Assembly: GCA_026418625.1 (NCBI GenBank)
Contig: JAOABA010000033.1
Location: forward strand, 1 to 43,790
DNA: 43,790 nucleotides
Source: Candidatus Kapaibacterium sp.
GTDB lineage: Bacteria > Bacteroidota > Ignavibacteria > Kapaibacteriales > UBA2268
Direction: 5' to 3'
The position numbers were made by a program, and so were the translations under genes. Below the pieces are notes generated by a model. The model had not been told where the DNA came from. It did no database searches and was given only the letters and a program-made list of their open reading frames with translations. Positions 1-9,463 of this stretch are shown piece by piece; the stretch's first letter is position 1; each line of letters starts with the position of its first letter.

Positions 1-2
1 TT

Positions 3-755
3 ATTACTACAATTAACCGAAGATTACCTTTATGCCCAATTTATGTTAGGCCCACATTGGTTCAAGGGGATGGTTCAGCTGAAGAGATAGCAAAAGCTAT
101 CGAAGAATTGGATAAATTAGGACTTGATGTTATTATTATTGGTCGTGGAGGTGGTTCAATCGAAGATCTATGGTCGTATAATACAGAAATTGTTGCTGAA
201 GCAATTTTTAATTCCAAAACACCAATTATATCAGCCGTTGGTCACGAAACTGATTTCACAATTGCTGACTTTGTCGCCGATTTTCGTGCCGCAACACCTA
301 CTGCTTCAGCCGAGCTTGTTACTCAAATTACTATTGACAGACTTAACCAAATATTAAATGAAAATTTAAATGCTTTGTCAAATTCAATTTCATTCAATAT
401 TCAGCAAAGAAAATCACTTATTGATAATTATGCAAGTGTTTCGGGTTTTAAAAGGTTTCCAGATAAAATTTCGAAGCTTATTCAAATTGTTGATGATTAT
501 CAAACAAGATTAAACGCCGATATAATTAAGCATTTAAAAAAAATTAAAGATAAAACAGAATATTTAAATACTTTGCTAAAATCATTGCATCCTTTACAGC
601 CACTCAACAAAGGATTTGCTTTATTAAAGAATAAAAACCATACAATTTCTGTAGATGAAACATTAGGAAATTATATTGAAATAGATATTTTAAGAAAAAA
701 TGAAACAGCTAACGCTCACATTCTAAAAGTAAAACCAAAAAAAAATTACTTATGA
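3..755 (+). CDS. xseA: Exodeoxyribonuclease VII large subunit, C-terminal part
   Basis: This is the C-terminal part of the large subunit of exonuclease VII, which degrades single-stranded DNA from both ends. The frame is open from base 3, so the gene begins before the window; the TTG at 57 is an internal codon, because family-like sequence (RRLPLCPIYVRPTLVQGDG) lies upstream of it. The catalytic-domain signature is clear: GRGGGSIEDLWSYN, then PIISAVGHETDFTIADFVAD, then RAATPTASAE. A helical segment follows, ending in the usual short HPLQPLNKGFALL tail. The stop codon at 753-755 overlaps the Shine-Dalgarno of xseB, so the two subunits are made from one transcript. Confidence 0.95.
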   Translation: MTTINRRLPLCPIYVRPTLVQGDGSAEEIAKAIEELDKLGLDVIIIGRGGGSIEDLWSYNTEIVAEAIFNSKTPIISAVGHETDFTIADFVADFRAATPTASAELVTQITIDRLNQILNENLNALSNSISFNIQQRKSLIDNYASVSGFKRFPDKISKLIQIVDDYQTRLNADIIKHLKKIKDKTEYLNTLLKSLHPLQPLNKGFALLKNKNHTISVDETLGNYIEIDILRKNETANAHILKVKPKKNYL

Positions 756-762
756 GGACATT

Positions 763-975
763 ATGGCAAAAAAAGAAAATAAAAGCTTTGAAGAAAAGAT
801 AAAAAGATTAGAAGAAATTGTTAGAATTTTAGATGAAGATACTGAGCCACTCGAAGCACAGCTCTTACTTTTCGAAGAGGGGACAAATTTAATTAACGAC
901 CTAAGAAATATTCTTAATAAAGCAGAGCTCAAAATTCTTGATATTAAGTCTAATAATGATAGCAATCCATCTTAA
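763..975 (+). CDS. xseB: Exodeoxyribonuclease VII small subunit
   Basis: This 70-residue protein is the small subunit of exonuclease VII, which binds the large subunit as short paired helices. The family pattern FEEKIKRLEEIVRILDEDTEPLEAQLLLFEEG covers residues 9-40, and the length is normal for XseB (60-80). The start is 7 nt after the xseA stop, and the GAGG that serves it (754-757) lies on the xseA stop codon, so the pair is translationally coupled. The acidic, Asn/Ser-rich tail is not conserved in the family. Confidence 0.93.
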   Translation: MAKKENKSFEEKIKRLEEIVRILDEDTEPLEAQLLLFEEGTNLINDLRNILNKAELKILDIKSNNDSNPS

Positions 976-1043
976 TATTTATTAGTAATCCCACTTTAAA
1001 AAAATTTGGATTTTAGACTATTTTTATTTATTTTTCATCAACT

Positions 1044-1165
1044 ATGTATGAAATAATAGAAATATTTTTATTATAAATTATAAAATTTAATTTAAGTATA
1101 AATATTAAAAAGTGGAGTAATTTATAAAAGTTTAACTAAGAAAATATATTCTATTTTTCATACAT
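1044..1165. repeat. Inverted repeat in the leader of the LRR gene
   Basis: The 203-nt gap between xseB and the LRR gene holds a perfect 10-bp inverted repeat, ATGTATGAAA at 1044-1053 and TTTCATACAT at 1156-1165. A second pair, CCACTTT near 992 and AAAGTGG near 1111, also lies in this gap. The second arm of the first repeat sits just upstream of the ATG at 1179. The pair could fold the leader or bind a regulator, but in DNA this AT-rich chance is also possible. Confidence 0.25.
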
Positions 1166-1178
1166 AAAAGGTTTTTTT

Positions 1179-4100
1179 ATGAAGATACTTTATTTTTTTA
1201 CCCTTCTTCTTTTCTTTATTGTCACAAATTCCTATTCAGATGTTCCAGAGTCTGAGCGAAATGCATTAATTGATCTTTATGACTTTACTTTGGGTGATTT
1301 TTGGACAACAAAAACCAATTGGAAAACAGCCGCAGATGTTTCAACTTGGTATGGCGTTACTGTCGTAAACAACCACGTGACTAAAGTAGAACTCCCAAAC
1401 AATAATCTTATGGGATTTATCCCCGGACAAATTGATAGCCTCACTGAACTGAAAGTTCTTGACTTAAGCAATAATTCTAATTTAATGTTATCAACGATAC
1501 CTGATCGAATTGGTAATTTAACAAATCTTGAAGAGCTAAACCTTGCTTCTTGCGGTTTAGTAGGCTTTATTCCAGATGGTATTTGGAGCCTTAGTAATCT
1601 TGAAAAATTAATTTTGGAAAATAACTCCCTAACTGGTAATATTTCCGACGACATTGAGAATTTAACTAATATTGAATTACTTGATTTGAGTTATAATTTT
1701 TTGGATGGAGTTTTACCGGATAAATTTGATGCTTTAACAAACCTTAAATATCTGATACTCAAAAACAATGAATTCAGCGGAAATATACCTCCCAGCATTG
1801 GCAGTTGCTCTATGTTGGAATTTTTGGATTTTGGAAATCTATATCTTGATGGTGCAATTCCAAGTGAGCTGCTGAATTTAACAAATCTTCAGGTCCTTAT
1901 TCTCTCTAAAAACAGGATCGAAGGAGAAATTCCATCTGGTATAGATAATTTAAGTAACTTAGTAATTCTTTTACTTGACAATAACAAAATCACAGGTGTA
2001 ATTCCACCTGAAATTGGTAATCTTTTTAACCTTCAACGTTTAGAACTTCAAAATAATCCATTTAGTTCTTCTAATAGTATCCCATCAACATTTGGAGATC
2101 TATCTAATTTAAGAATTTTAAAACTCGATAACGATTCGTTAGGAGGAACAGTTCCAACATCTTTTAGTTCTTTGACAAATCTTGAAGAATTAACTCTTTC
2201 CAATAATGAGAACTTAGATGGAGATATACTTCTTTATGCTTTGAATAACCCAAATTTAAGAATTTTAAATGTTAGTAATTGTAACTTTTCTGGTTCAATT
2301 CCTTTCGAAATAGATTATTTAGCAAACTTAAGAGAACTTAACTTAGGTAATAACAATTTTTCAGGAAACATCCCGTATTCACTTGGTAATTTAGAATTCG
2401 TCCATACATTGAATTTATGTTCAAATTCTTTTACTGGTAATATTCCCGGAACTTTGTCCCAAATTGATTCATTAAAATATCTTTATTTAATGAATAATAA
2501 TTTAGATGGTTCTTTCCCTGATAGTTTATTATACTGCTATGAATTAATTGAATTAAGACTTGATAAAAATAATATAAGTGGCAATTTACCAGATTTTTGG
2601 GATGAATCTTTGTTCAACCTAAAAGTATTAACTTTATCTAATAATACTATGAGTGGAACGATTCCACCCACAATTGAATTTTTATTTAGTTTAGAAGAAT
2701 TAAATCTTGGGCATAATAATTTTTCTGGAGAAATACCTCCTGAATTAGGAAATTTACCCAACCTTATTCACTTAATTTTGAAAAATAATAATTTTTCTGG
2801 AGATATACCTCCTGAAATTGGATATCTCACTAATCTAGTAACTTTAGATCTTGATAGCAACAATTTCAGCCTTGTTCCAGATGAGCTTAATAATTTAACA
2901 AAACTACAGGTGCTTGCTCTTAACAAAAACACTCTTGATGCTCTTCCTTCTGATTTAAGCGGTCTATCTGATCTTAGAGTTTTCTATGTAGCTAACAACC
3001 TGTTAGTTGATTTACCTGATTACTCTGGGATGTTCGACTCTTTACAAACCTTCGATGTCAGAAACAATTTCTTAACATTCGCAGACATAATACCAAATCT
3101 TGAATATGAAGATGATTATTTTATCATTGATGACAGCGACTCTGATGGTGAACTTGACACAACAATATATTCACGGACCTTTTTATTTTCTCCGCAGCAT
3201 ACAATACCTATAGTTTGTGATGGTAATAAAAATGTTGGTGAAACATTCACACTCAATGTATATGTTGATGATGAACCTGATAATTTGTATATTTTCCTTA
3301 AAAATGGATATCCGATTAGGACTGATGACTCTATATCAAGTACATTAACTATAAATAATCTTGATTTTAGTGATGCTGGAATTTATTCTTGTCATATTTA
3401 TAATAGAAATTTAATTAACTACGCAGATAATTCTGAAGAAGATCAACAAGATACAATCAGATTAATTTTAATCACTGACGATTGCAATCTTGTAGTTCGT
3501 GGAGCACCAACAGTTCTAACGAAACCAATGAGTTCAATAGAGATGGAATCAGCCATTTCAGGCGGCGTCATAGTAAGTGATGGCGGATATCCAATAACGC
3601 AAAAAGGCGTATGCTGGTCAACAAGCCCAAATCCAGATATTACTGATAACATTACTAACAATGGCACAGGTAACAATGCATACTCAAGCTTCATTTCTGG
3701 TTTAACAGCAAAAACTATATATTACCTTAGAGCTTATGCTACCAATAGCTTTGGCACATCTTACGGAGCCGAAATCGTATTCTCAACACCTGATACGAAT
3801 AATTTAGTTAAAATTTTTGATTTAAGGTATAGCCTTGATACATCTCTTAGTGCATCAAATACATCAGATAGATGCATTACAAAATCAATCGATGCAAATA
3901 GCCCTTCAAATTTCATACAAAACATAGCTGCCAGTTTCATTAAAAACTTATTCAATGAGTATTTCCCAAGTTGGTTAGCTAATATAGGAGCTACGGTTAT
4001 TGACTGGTGGGGATATGCACCTTTGCAAATGTCATTTGGATTAAGGATCGATGCTGGTATATGTATGAAATTTAACCAAACTGAAGCTACTAAAGTAAAT

Positions 4101-5759
4101 GTGGATTATCCTATCAGCTATACAATAGAATATCCAAAACCTAAGAGCTTTGGTTGCGGAGATACCATCGAAATCAAAACTATAAAAAATGTTGGATTAT
4201 TAGACGAAAATGCTTTTGTTGTTGATCCACCTTTTTACGAGACTCAACTCAGTGGAACAATCAAAGATTTGAAAATCGGTGGAAGCTTTAAATTCTGCAC
4301 ACCACAAGGTCCTTGTATTGATATTCCATATTGGTGTCCAACATGGTCAGATCCATGGAGGGTTTGTTGGAAAAATATTTGTTTCCCACCTGCAATATGT
4401 TCACCAACAATAGAATATTGGTATAGCATATTTAGTGCTTTCAATATAAAACCGGTAAAATTTCCAATTGTTACTCTTTGCCCGAAAGTCTTTGAAATGA
4501 ATGACGATATGTTAAATCAACTTTTAGGTAGCAATGAACTTTGTGACGATTTGTTTGATTGTGTTACATCTGAGTATGATTGGCAACAAGGTATATGGCA
4601 GCAATTATGCGAAAATGATTATATAGATCTCGAAAGAGATAATAACGATCCCAGCAAAATTATTATGAGTTTCAATATTCCTGAAACCCCTGAATTTTAT
4701 TTCTTCGTTTCCAATCCAACCCCTGAAAATTTAAAATATCAAACACTTGAAGGAGGAAATAAACTTAGACGTTTCAGTTATCCAAAAGAAATTTTAGGAG
4801 TTCAATTAGATTTGGTTTCACTTTTAGATTATTTCCTTCCACCGCTCAAATATACATCAGGTGGAGAGGATAAAGAAATAGAATTAGCTACATCAATTAC
4901 AATAGGACCTTTTTCACTTGATATTGGAGATATTTCACCTACTTATTCAATTGAGCAATCTGCCGATTACAATTTCGAAATAATGGATTCAACGACTATT
5001 GTTTTAGGTCGTAAAATGTATTTTGCAGAATGGGATATCGTTACTCAATCAATAGTTGGCTCTTGGAAATATGACTCTATAGCTAATGTAAAATCCGGAA
5101 ATTCGTTAAAAGTTATAATTCCAGATGATCAGAATGATCCTATACCTGCTAATCCCGGATTCCGAGTAGGTGGTGTTTTAAATTCAAGAGTTAATCAAAC
5201 CGATTGGCAATCTCTTTATGTTGCAGTTTTACAAATATCTTTAAGTGGTGTTTTCGATTTTACCGCTTACGAAAAGACTTTTGCTAAAATTTTAGTTAAC
5301 ACTCCCCCACCAATAGATGATAAAAATTACAACTTTAATAACAATGCCTTTAATATCGAAGGATTCGAAGACGATCCGTTTGTTTTAATCCCTGAAAAAC
5401 CAAAACTTGAAATTAAAAGAATGCATCTATTAAAATTATATAATATTGGGAATGGATATCGAAGAGCTGGTTTTAGATTTATTCTTGAGAATACTGGAAA
5501 TGTTCCATTACACGATGTCGGTTTTTACTACAACTTAGCAAATATTTTCGAAGGCGCAAGAGACTGGTATATTCACTCTTTAACCGGCTGGGAATCCGAT
5601 GTAAATCCAAACTATGATGGTGCAGAAGATGTAAATCATTACCTGAAAACACTGTTCTTGATTCCGGAGAATATCGAGTTTTTGATATCTACGTTGATGT
5701 TCTGCCGGCTGTTCCTAATATTGATGATAATGGTTGCTTCGAGGAAGTCCGATATGTAA
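1179..5759 (+). CDS. Secreted plant-type LRR / Ig-like giant, N-terminal part (frameshifted)
   Basis: This is the first 1526 codons of what was one protein of about 1958 residues; the rest continues in another frame at 5642. Residues 1-20 are a signal peptide. Next comes an LRR cap (ALIDLYDFTLGDFWTTKTNW) and then more than twenty repeats of about 24 residues of the plant type, with N-x-x-x-G-x-IP spacing, to about residue 640. An Ig-like domain (about 685-765) ends in the typical DAGIYSCHIYN. An FN3-like domain (about 776-870) has GLTAKTIYYLRAYATNSFGT. The region 870-1487 is Cys/Trp-rich and unassigned. The last roughly 38 residues are out-of-frame translation. The likely role is surface binding or adhesion; the ligand is unknown. 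No tandem homologue is present in the window. Confidence 0.85.
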   Translation: MKILYFFTLLLFFIVTNSYSDVPESERNALIDLYDFTLGDFWTTKTNWKTAADVSTWYGVTVVNNHVTKVELPNNNLMGFIPGQIDSLTELKVLDLSNNSNLMLSTIPDRIGNLTNLEELNLASCGLVGFIPDGIWSLSNLEKLILENNSLTGNISDDIENLTNIELLDLSYNFLDGVLPDKFDALTNLKYLILKNNEFSGNIPPSIGSCSMLEFLDFGNLYLDGAIPSELLNLTNLQVLILSKNRIEGEIPSGIDNLSNLVILLLDNNKITGVIPPEIGNLFNLQRLELQNNPFSSSNSIPSTFGDLSNLRILKLDNDSLGGTVPTSFSSLTNLEELTLSNNENLDGDILLYALNNPNLRILNVSNCNFSGSIPFEIDYLANLRELNLGNNNFSGNIPYSLGNLEFVHTLNLCSNSFTGNIPGTLSQIDSLKYLYLMNNNLDGSFPDSLLYCYELIELRLDKNNISGNLPDFWDESLFNLKVLTLSNNTMSGTIPPTIEFLFSLEELNLGHNNFSGEIPPELGNLPNLIHLILKNNNFSGDIPPEIGYLTNLVTLDLDSNNFSLVPDELNNLTKLQVLALNKNTLDALPSDLSGLSDLRVFYVANNLLVDLPDYSGMFDSLQTFDVRNNFLTFADIIPNLEYEDDYFIIDDSDSDGELDTTIYSRTFLFSPQHTIPIVCDGNKNVGETFTLNVYVDDEPDNLYIFLKNGYPIRTDDSISSTLTINNLDFSDAGIYSCHIYNRNLINYADNSEEDQQDTIRLILITDDCNLVVRGAPTVLTKPMSSIEMESAISGGVIVSDGGYPITQKGVCWSTSPNPDITDNITNNGTGNNAYSSFISGLTAKTIYYLRAYATNSFGTSYGAEIVFSTPDTNNLVKIFDLRYSLDTSLSASNTSDRCITKSIDANSPSNFIQNIAASFIKNLFNEYFPSWLANIGATVIDWWGYAPLQMSFGLRIDAGICMKFNQTEATKVNVDYPISYTIEYPKPKSFGCGDTIEIKTIKNVGLLDENAFVVDPPFYETQLSGTIKDLKIGGSFKFCTPQGPCIDIPYWCPTWSDPWRVCWKNICFPPAICSPTIEYWYSIFSAFNIKPVKFPIVTLCPKVFEMNDDMLNQLLGSNELCDDLFDCVTSEYDWQQGIWQQLCENDYIDLERDNNDPSKIIMSFNIPETPEFYFFVSNPTPENLKYQTLEGGNKLRRFSYPKEILGVQLDLVSLLDYFLPPLKYTSGGEDKEIELATSITIGPFSLDIGDISPTYSIEQSADYNFEIMDSTTIVLGRKMYFAEWDIVTQSIVGSWKYDSIANVKSGNSLKVIIPDDQNDPIPANPGFRVGGVLNSRVNQTDWQSLYVAVLQISLSGVFDFTAYEKTFAKILVNTPPPIDDKNYNFNNNAFNIEGFEDDPFVLIPEKPKLEIKRMHLLKLYNIGNGYRRAGFRFILENTGNVPLHDVGFYYNLANIFEGARDWYIHSLTGWESDVNPNYDGAEDVNHYLKTLFLIPENIEFLISTLMFCRLFLILMIMVASRKSDM

Positions 5760-7054
5760 GCATTGCTACTGCAGAAGGAACATCACCGCTTGGAAGGCAT
5801 GTTTGGGACGGAAAACAACCCTGCTTAGTTGATGAATTATACCCTGAATTAGCTGGAAATTACCCATTAGTAGTTGATACAAATATGGGAGCTGTTGTTA
5901 TTAATAATTATGATGATTTAACTCTTTATGGAAGAACTAACGTAAAATTTGTCCCACCTTTTGCACTTTGTGAGGGTACCGTAGTTTCTGGAGGTAGGAT
6001 GGAATTCCGTGCCACTTCAATAAATGATGGAAGCAATACGATTAGAGGTGATATTATATCCAATGAGCATTTATACATTGATTATTCTAATATTTATGTT
6101 GATAATGCTATGATTGCAGGTAACTTATACCTCGATGATTATTCGAATTTGATTACCTATGGAGGATATTCTGATAACTCAGATTGTATTCCTTTGCCAG
6201 AATTTCCAACTGCAAATTTTTCTCAAGTTAGTTCATCAACCAACGTTATAGTTCCCGCTAGAACAACGGTCTATTTGAGACCCGGAAATTACAACAGAAT
6301 TGATTTGAATCTCAATTCCAGAGTAATATTCTCCCCCGGAACATATCGCATTAATACACTTAATTTTCTTGCAAATAATATAATTCTTTATTTCGACCAG
6401 AATTATAATAATACGCAAGGCTCTATTAATGTTAATGTTATTAATTTCAATACTAACAATACGAGATTTACAAGGTTCTTAACATTAAATGGACTAATTG
6501 GAAATTCAATTTTCAGACATAAAGGAAGTAGTAACCTGAATCTTAATAAAATCAGTTTTGATAATGCTATTATCGAAGCAGTAATAATAGCACCAAACAC
6601 AGAAGTTACTATTATTAACTCCACAAGACTTTTTGGTGGAATTTATGCAAATAAAATAGTCTTTGGTAGTAATTCTATGTTTCAATATTATAAGTTATTA
6701 GACGAAGCTGGAATTGTTCCAAAACTTCCTGTTTCTGAACCTTACGACTATGTATTTACTTTGGAAGATTTAAATCAAATCAATAATAGCTCTGAATTAA
6801 CAGCTTTCCCAAATCCATTTGGAGTGAAAACTTTGATTTCATTTAATCTCGAAGAGGAGGAATTCGGAAAAGTATCAATAAGTGATATGACCGGTAAAGA
6901 AATATTAGTCTTAAAGGATGGAATTCTGAATGCAGGCTTAAATACCTTCTCATTTGAGCAAGAGAATTTATCAGCTGGTGTTTATTTCTGCACACTTAGA
7001 ACAAAAAGCAGGAATGAAATGTATAAATTGATTTACCTGCCCGATAAGAGATAA
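5642..7054 (+). CDS. C-terminal part of the LRR giant, with T9SS sorting domain (shifted frame)
   Basis: This frame continues the protein without a start of its own: reading from 5642 gives PENTVLDSGEYRVFDIYV, a sensible continuation of the upstream beta-rich region. The first ATG in this frame (5885) is merely internal. About residues 70-340 resemble the Asn/Ser/Thr-rich beta-solenoid passenger regions of FCB surface proteins (LRPGNYNRIDLNLNSRVIF). The final ~88 residues, from AFPNPFGVKTLISFNL to the MYKLIYL end, are a type A T9SS sorting domain, so the protein should be exported by the type IX system. One missing base near 5640 explains the break. It may be a real mutation or a sequence error. 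Confidence 0.8.
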   Translation, partial: PENTVLDSGEYRVFDIYVDVLPAVPNIDDNGCFEEVRYVSIATAEGTSPLGRHVWDGKQPCLVDELYPELAGNYPLVVDTNMGAVVINNYDDLTLYGRTNVKFVPPFALCEGTVVSGGRMEFRATSINDGSNTIRGDIISNEHLYIDYSNIYVDNAMIAGNLYLDDYSNLITYGGYSDNSDCIPLPEFPTANFSQVSSSTNVIVPARTTVYLRPGNYNRIDLNLNSRVIFSPGTYRINTLNFLANNIILYFDQNYNNTQGSINVNVINFNTNNTRFTRFLTLNGLIGNSIFRHKGSSNLNLNKISFDNAIIEAVIIAPNTEVTIINSTRLFGGIYANKIVFGSNSMFQYYKLLDEAGIVPKLPVSEPYDYVFTLEDLNQINNSSELTAFPNPFGVKTLISFNLEEEEFGKVSISDMTGKEILVLKDGILNAGLNTFSFEQENLSAGVYFCTLRTKSRNEMYKLIYLPDKR

Positions 7055-7073
7055 TATTTTTATTTCGTCAATT

Positions 7074-7108
7074 ATTGGGGTTTCATTTTTTAATGATGAA
7101 ACCCCAAT
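7074..7108. terminator. Bidirectional intrinsic terminator
   Basis: A perfect 13-bp stem (ATTGGGGTTTCAT at 7074-7086 with ATGAAACCCCAAT at 7096-7108) closes a 9-nt loop between two convergent genes. T-rich DNA follows the plus-strand side and A-rich DNA precedes it, so it can end both the LRR gene and the long minus-strand run. Confidence 0.85.
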
Positions 7109-7113
7109 TTTAA

Positions 7114-8463
7114 TTAAAAACCTGAATCAATCAAATTTTTCATTATATCCTCAACAAATATATTTTTTGATTCACCAAACCACATTTCGTCAGGAATCAA
7201 AACTAAAGAGCTATATGTTGATGGATTTGTATTTATAAAATTTTCGGATGAGGCTATTTGGGATAATTCTTCAGGTCTGAATTCATTATCTATATCATTA
7301 TAAATAATCGTAATACCTAATTCTGTTAATTTATTTTCATCAATTGGAACCTTGTCAAAACCAAATAGTAACCACGGAACTTTAAATTTAATCACATAAT
7401 ATTTATCATAAACAGAAGCGGAAACCCTTATCTTTTTTACAGCTTCTTTTTGATAACTATCCATATCATCAGTAGAACTGACTTCTTTCACGTATGGTTT
7501 GGTTTCAGTAAAATCTCCCGGATATATTTTTATGGAATATATCCCTTTATCAGTTTTATTTACAAAATCAACTTTTTTATCCAAAACCTTAAAAAATCTT
7601 GATTGATTTTGCTGGTATACATTCATATCAAACCATATTTCTAAGTTATCGGAATAACAATTGGAACAATTAGAAGAAACAAAAAGATCGTCAAACACCT
7701 TGACAGTCACGTATAGATTATCATTATCATACGCTGATTTAGCTGTAAATGAAGCATCGCTCGGACCATTCCAATAATAGGCTCCAACTCCAACATTTTC
7801 CACTCTATCAACCAATATTTCGTTTGAAAAGCCTTTATAAACTTGACGTCCTCGGGGATATGAGGGGATTATTTGATATTTAGCTATAAATTCTTCTTTA
7901 TTATTGCTTGTAACAATAAATCTTTTCTTACCTGTTAAATTGACATAATCAATTGAATTTTCATAAGTATAATTAAAAATTCTTTTAGTGCTATAACTGT
8001 CCCTTAAAATTAAATTACCATCTCGATATTGGTATCCAATAATTTCCCAATTGTATTGTTCATTTTTCTTGGTTATATAACAAGAATTATCACGGATGAC
8101 AATTCCAACTTCAAGTGGTATCTCTACAAAACTATATGGATAAGTTCCAACATTAATTAAAAATCCATCAATATCAACAAATAAAAAGACTTGAACAATC
8201 TTTCTTTTTTCTCCAGAAATTCTTACTGCAAAAGCAACGTCATTATGTCCATCATTTGAAAAATCACCTACATCCCAACCCCAAATATTGTATGAACTCC
8301 CCTGAGGCATAAGTTTTTCAACATCATTTATTAATTCATCATCAAAATAGGAACTTAATTTTTTCTTAAACTCAGAAAATTTCATTCCTGATTGTGCTAA
8401 CAAGAACTCTGATGAAAATAAAGTAATACTAACTATGAATAATATCAGAATTTTCTTTATCAT
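7114..8463 (-). CDS. Secreted protein with CBM9-like domain
   Basis: This 449-residue protein begins with a signal peptide (residues 1-23, ending FLLAQ). An FG-GAP-like stretch, IWGWDVGDFSNDGHNDVAFAV, lies near residues 59-79. The second half looks like a carbohydrate-binding family 9 / DOMON-type beta-sandwich: AYYWNGPSDASFTAKSAYDN, then LYVTVKVFDD, DNLEIWFDM and VIKFKVPWLLFG. No glycosidase motif is visible. It is the last gene of the minus-strand run, 10 nt after the PfkB kinase stop, and ends at a strong terminator. A role in binding sugars at the surface or periplasm is inferred from fold-like motifs only. Confidence 0.6.
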   Translation of the reverse strand: MIKKILILFIVSITLFSSEFLLAQSGMKFSEFKKKLSSYFDDELINDVEKLMPQGSSYNIWGWDVGDFSNDGHNDVAFAVRISGEKRKIVQVFLFVDIDGFLINVGTYPYSFVEIPLEVGIVIRDNSCYITKKNEQYNWEIIGYQYRDGNLILRDSYSTKRIFNYTYENSIDYVNLTGKKRFIVTSNNKEEFIAKYQIIPSYPRGRQVYKGFSNEILVDRVENVGVGAYYWNGPSDASFTAKSAYDNDNLYVTVKVFDDLFVSSNCSNCYSDNLEIWFDMNVYQQNQSRFFKVLDKKVDFVNKTDKGIYSIKIYPGDFTETKPYVKEVSSTDDMDSYQKEAVKKIRVSASVYDKYYVIKFKVPWLLFGFDKVPIDENKLTELGITIIYNDIDNEFRPEELSQIASSENFINTNPSTYSSLVLIPDEMWFGESKNIFVEDIMKNLIDSGF

Positions 8464-8473
8464 TTTATTTATA

Positions 8474-9463
8474 TTAGGAATTAATTATCATATTTTTAAT
8501 TTCGATATGATCTTCATTCAATCTTGCTCCAAACTGAGAAACAACTTTTCCGGCAGAATATGCAGCTAATTTACCTGCTTTTTCAATATCTAAGCCCTTA
8601 ACAATACCATAAAGAATGCCAGCGGCAAACATATCTCCAGCTCCAGTTGTGTCTATAGCTTTAACTTCGATTGCAGGAATTTTTATGATATTATTATTCC
8701 AATAAATTAAAGACCCCTTACTACCAAGTGTAACAGCAAAATTTGGCACAAATCTTTTTAATTCTTGGACTGCTTCATCAATATTAGAAGTTTGAGTAAA
8801 TGAGATTGCTTCTTGTTCGTTGCAAAATATAAAATCGGATTTTTTTACAATTAATTCAAGAACAGAGCGGAAATTTTCAGTTATAAAGACATCAGAAAAA
8901 GTAACTGCCACTTTTACATAATTTTTTTTAGCGATTTCGATAGATTTAATAACTGCCTCGGCACTTTTTTCTGATGATAATTTATAACCTTCTGTATAAA
9001 GCCAATTAGAGCGAATTATTAAATTCTCATCAATATGGTTAGCATTAAATTGACCTGTAGCTCCTAAACAAGTATTCATAGTTCTTTCGGAATCGGGTGT
9101 AATCAAGACAACACAAGTTCCAGTAGGATATTCATCAATAAAATTTGCACTAAGTTCAATACCAATTTCTTTGAATTCCTTTGAATAAAAATCACCAAAT
9201 TCATCTTTTCCGAGAACTGTTTTGTATCCAGCAACACCTCCGAATTTCGAGAAAGCAATTAAAGTATTGGCAGCTGAACCACCGCTTGAAATATGGCAGG
9301 TTTTATCTTTTAAATATTCTAATAACTGCTTTTGTTCAGCTTCTGAAACAATTTTCATTTGAGATTTTTTTAGATTTAGTTTCTCTAAATCCTTATCGGT
9401 AACCTCATATTGCAAGTCAATCAAACCGTTACCTATTCCGCATATTTCTAATTTTTTACTCAT
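8474..9463 (-). CDS. PfkB-family kinase, adenosine-kinase-like
   Basis: This 329-residue ribokinase-fold enzyme phosphorylates a sugar or nucleoside from ATP. It carries the N-terminal GGSAANTLIAFSKFGG substrate-site signature (about residues 61-76) and the PfkB signature 2, DTTGAGDMFAAGILYG (about 268-283), with the catalytic Asp in TGAGD. The N-terminal style (CGIGNGLIDLQYEVTD) matches proteins commonly labelled adenosine kinase, but substrate cannot be fixed from sequence. Its start codon overlaps the end of ddl by 8 nt, showing translational coupling. Confidence 0.85.
   Translation of the reverse strand: MSKKLEICGIGNGLIDLQYEVTDKDLEKLNLKKSQMKIVSEAEQKQLLEYLKDKTCHISSGGSAANTLIAFSKFGGVAGYKTVLGKDEFGDFYSKEFKEIGIELSANFIDEYPTGTCVVLITPDSERTMNTCLGATGQFNANHIDENLIIRSNWLYTEGYKLSSEKSAEAVIKSIEIAKKNYVKVAVTFSDVFITENFRSVLELIVKKSDFIFCNEQEAISFTQTSNIDEAVQELKRFVPNFAVTLGSKGSLIYWNNNIIKIPAIEVKAIDTTGAGDMFAAGILYGIVKGLDIEKAGKLAAYSAGKVVSQFGARLNEDHIEIKNMIINS

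Noticed and set aside
57-59. TTG as the start of xseA
   Set aside because: Conserved XseA sequence continues upstream in frame to the window edge.
1179-3100. Eukaryotic contamination because of plant-like LRRs
   Set aside because: The gene has a bacterial signal peptide, a T9SS domain and bacterial neighbours.
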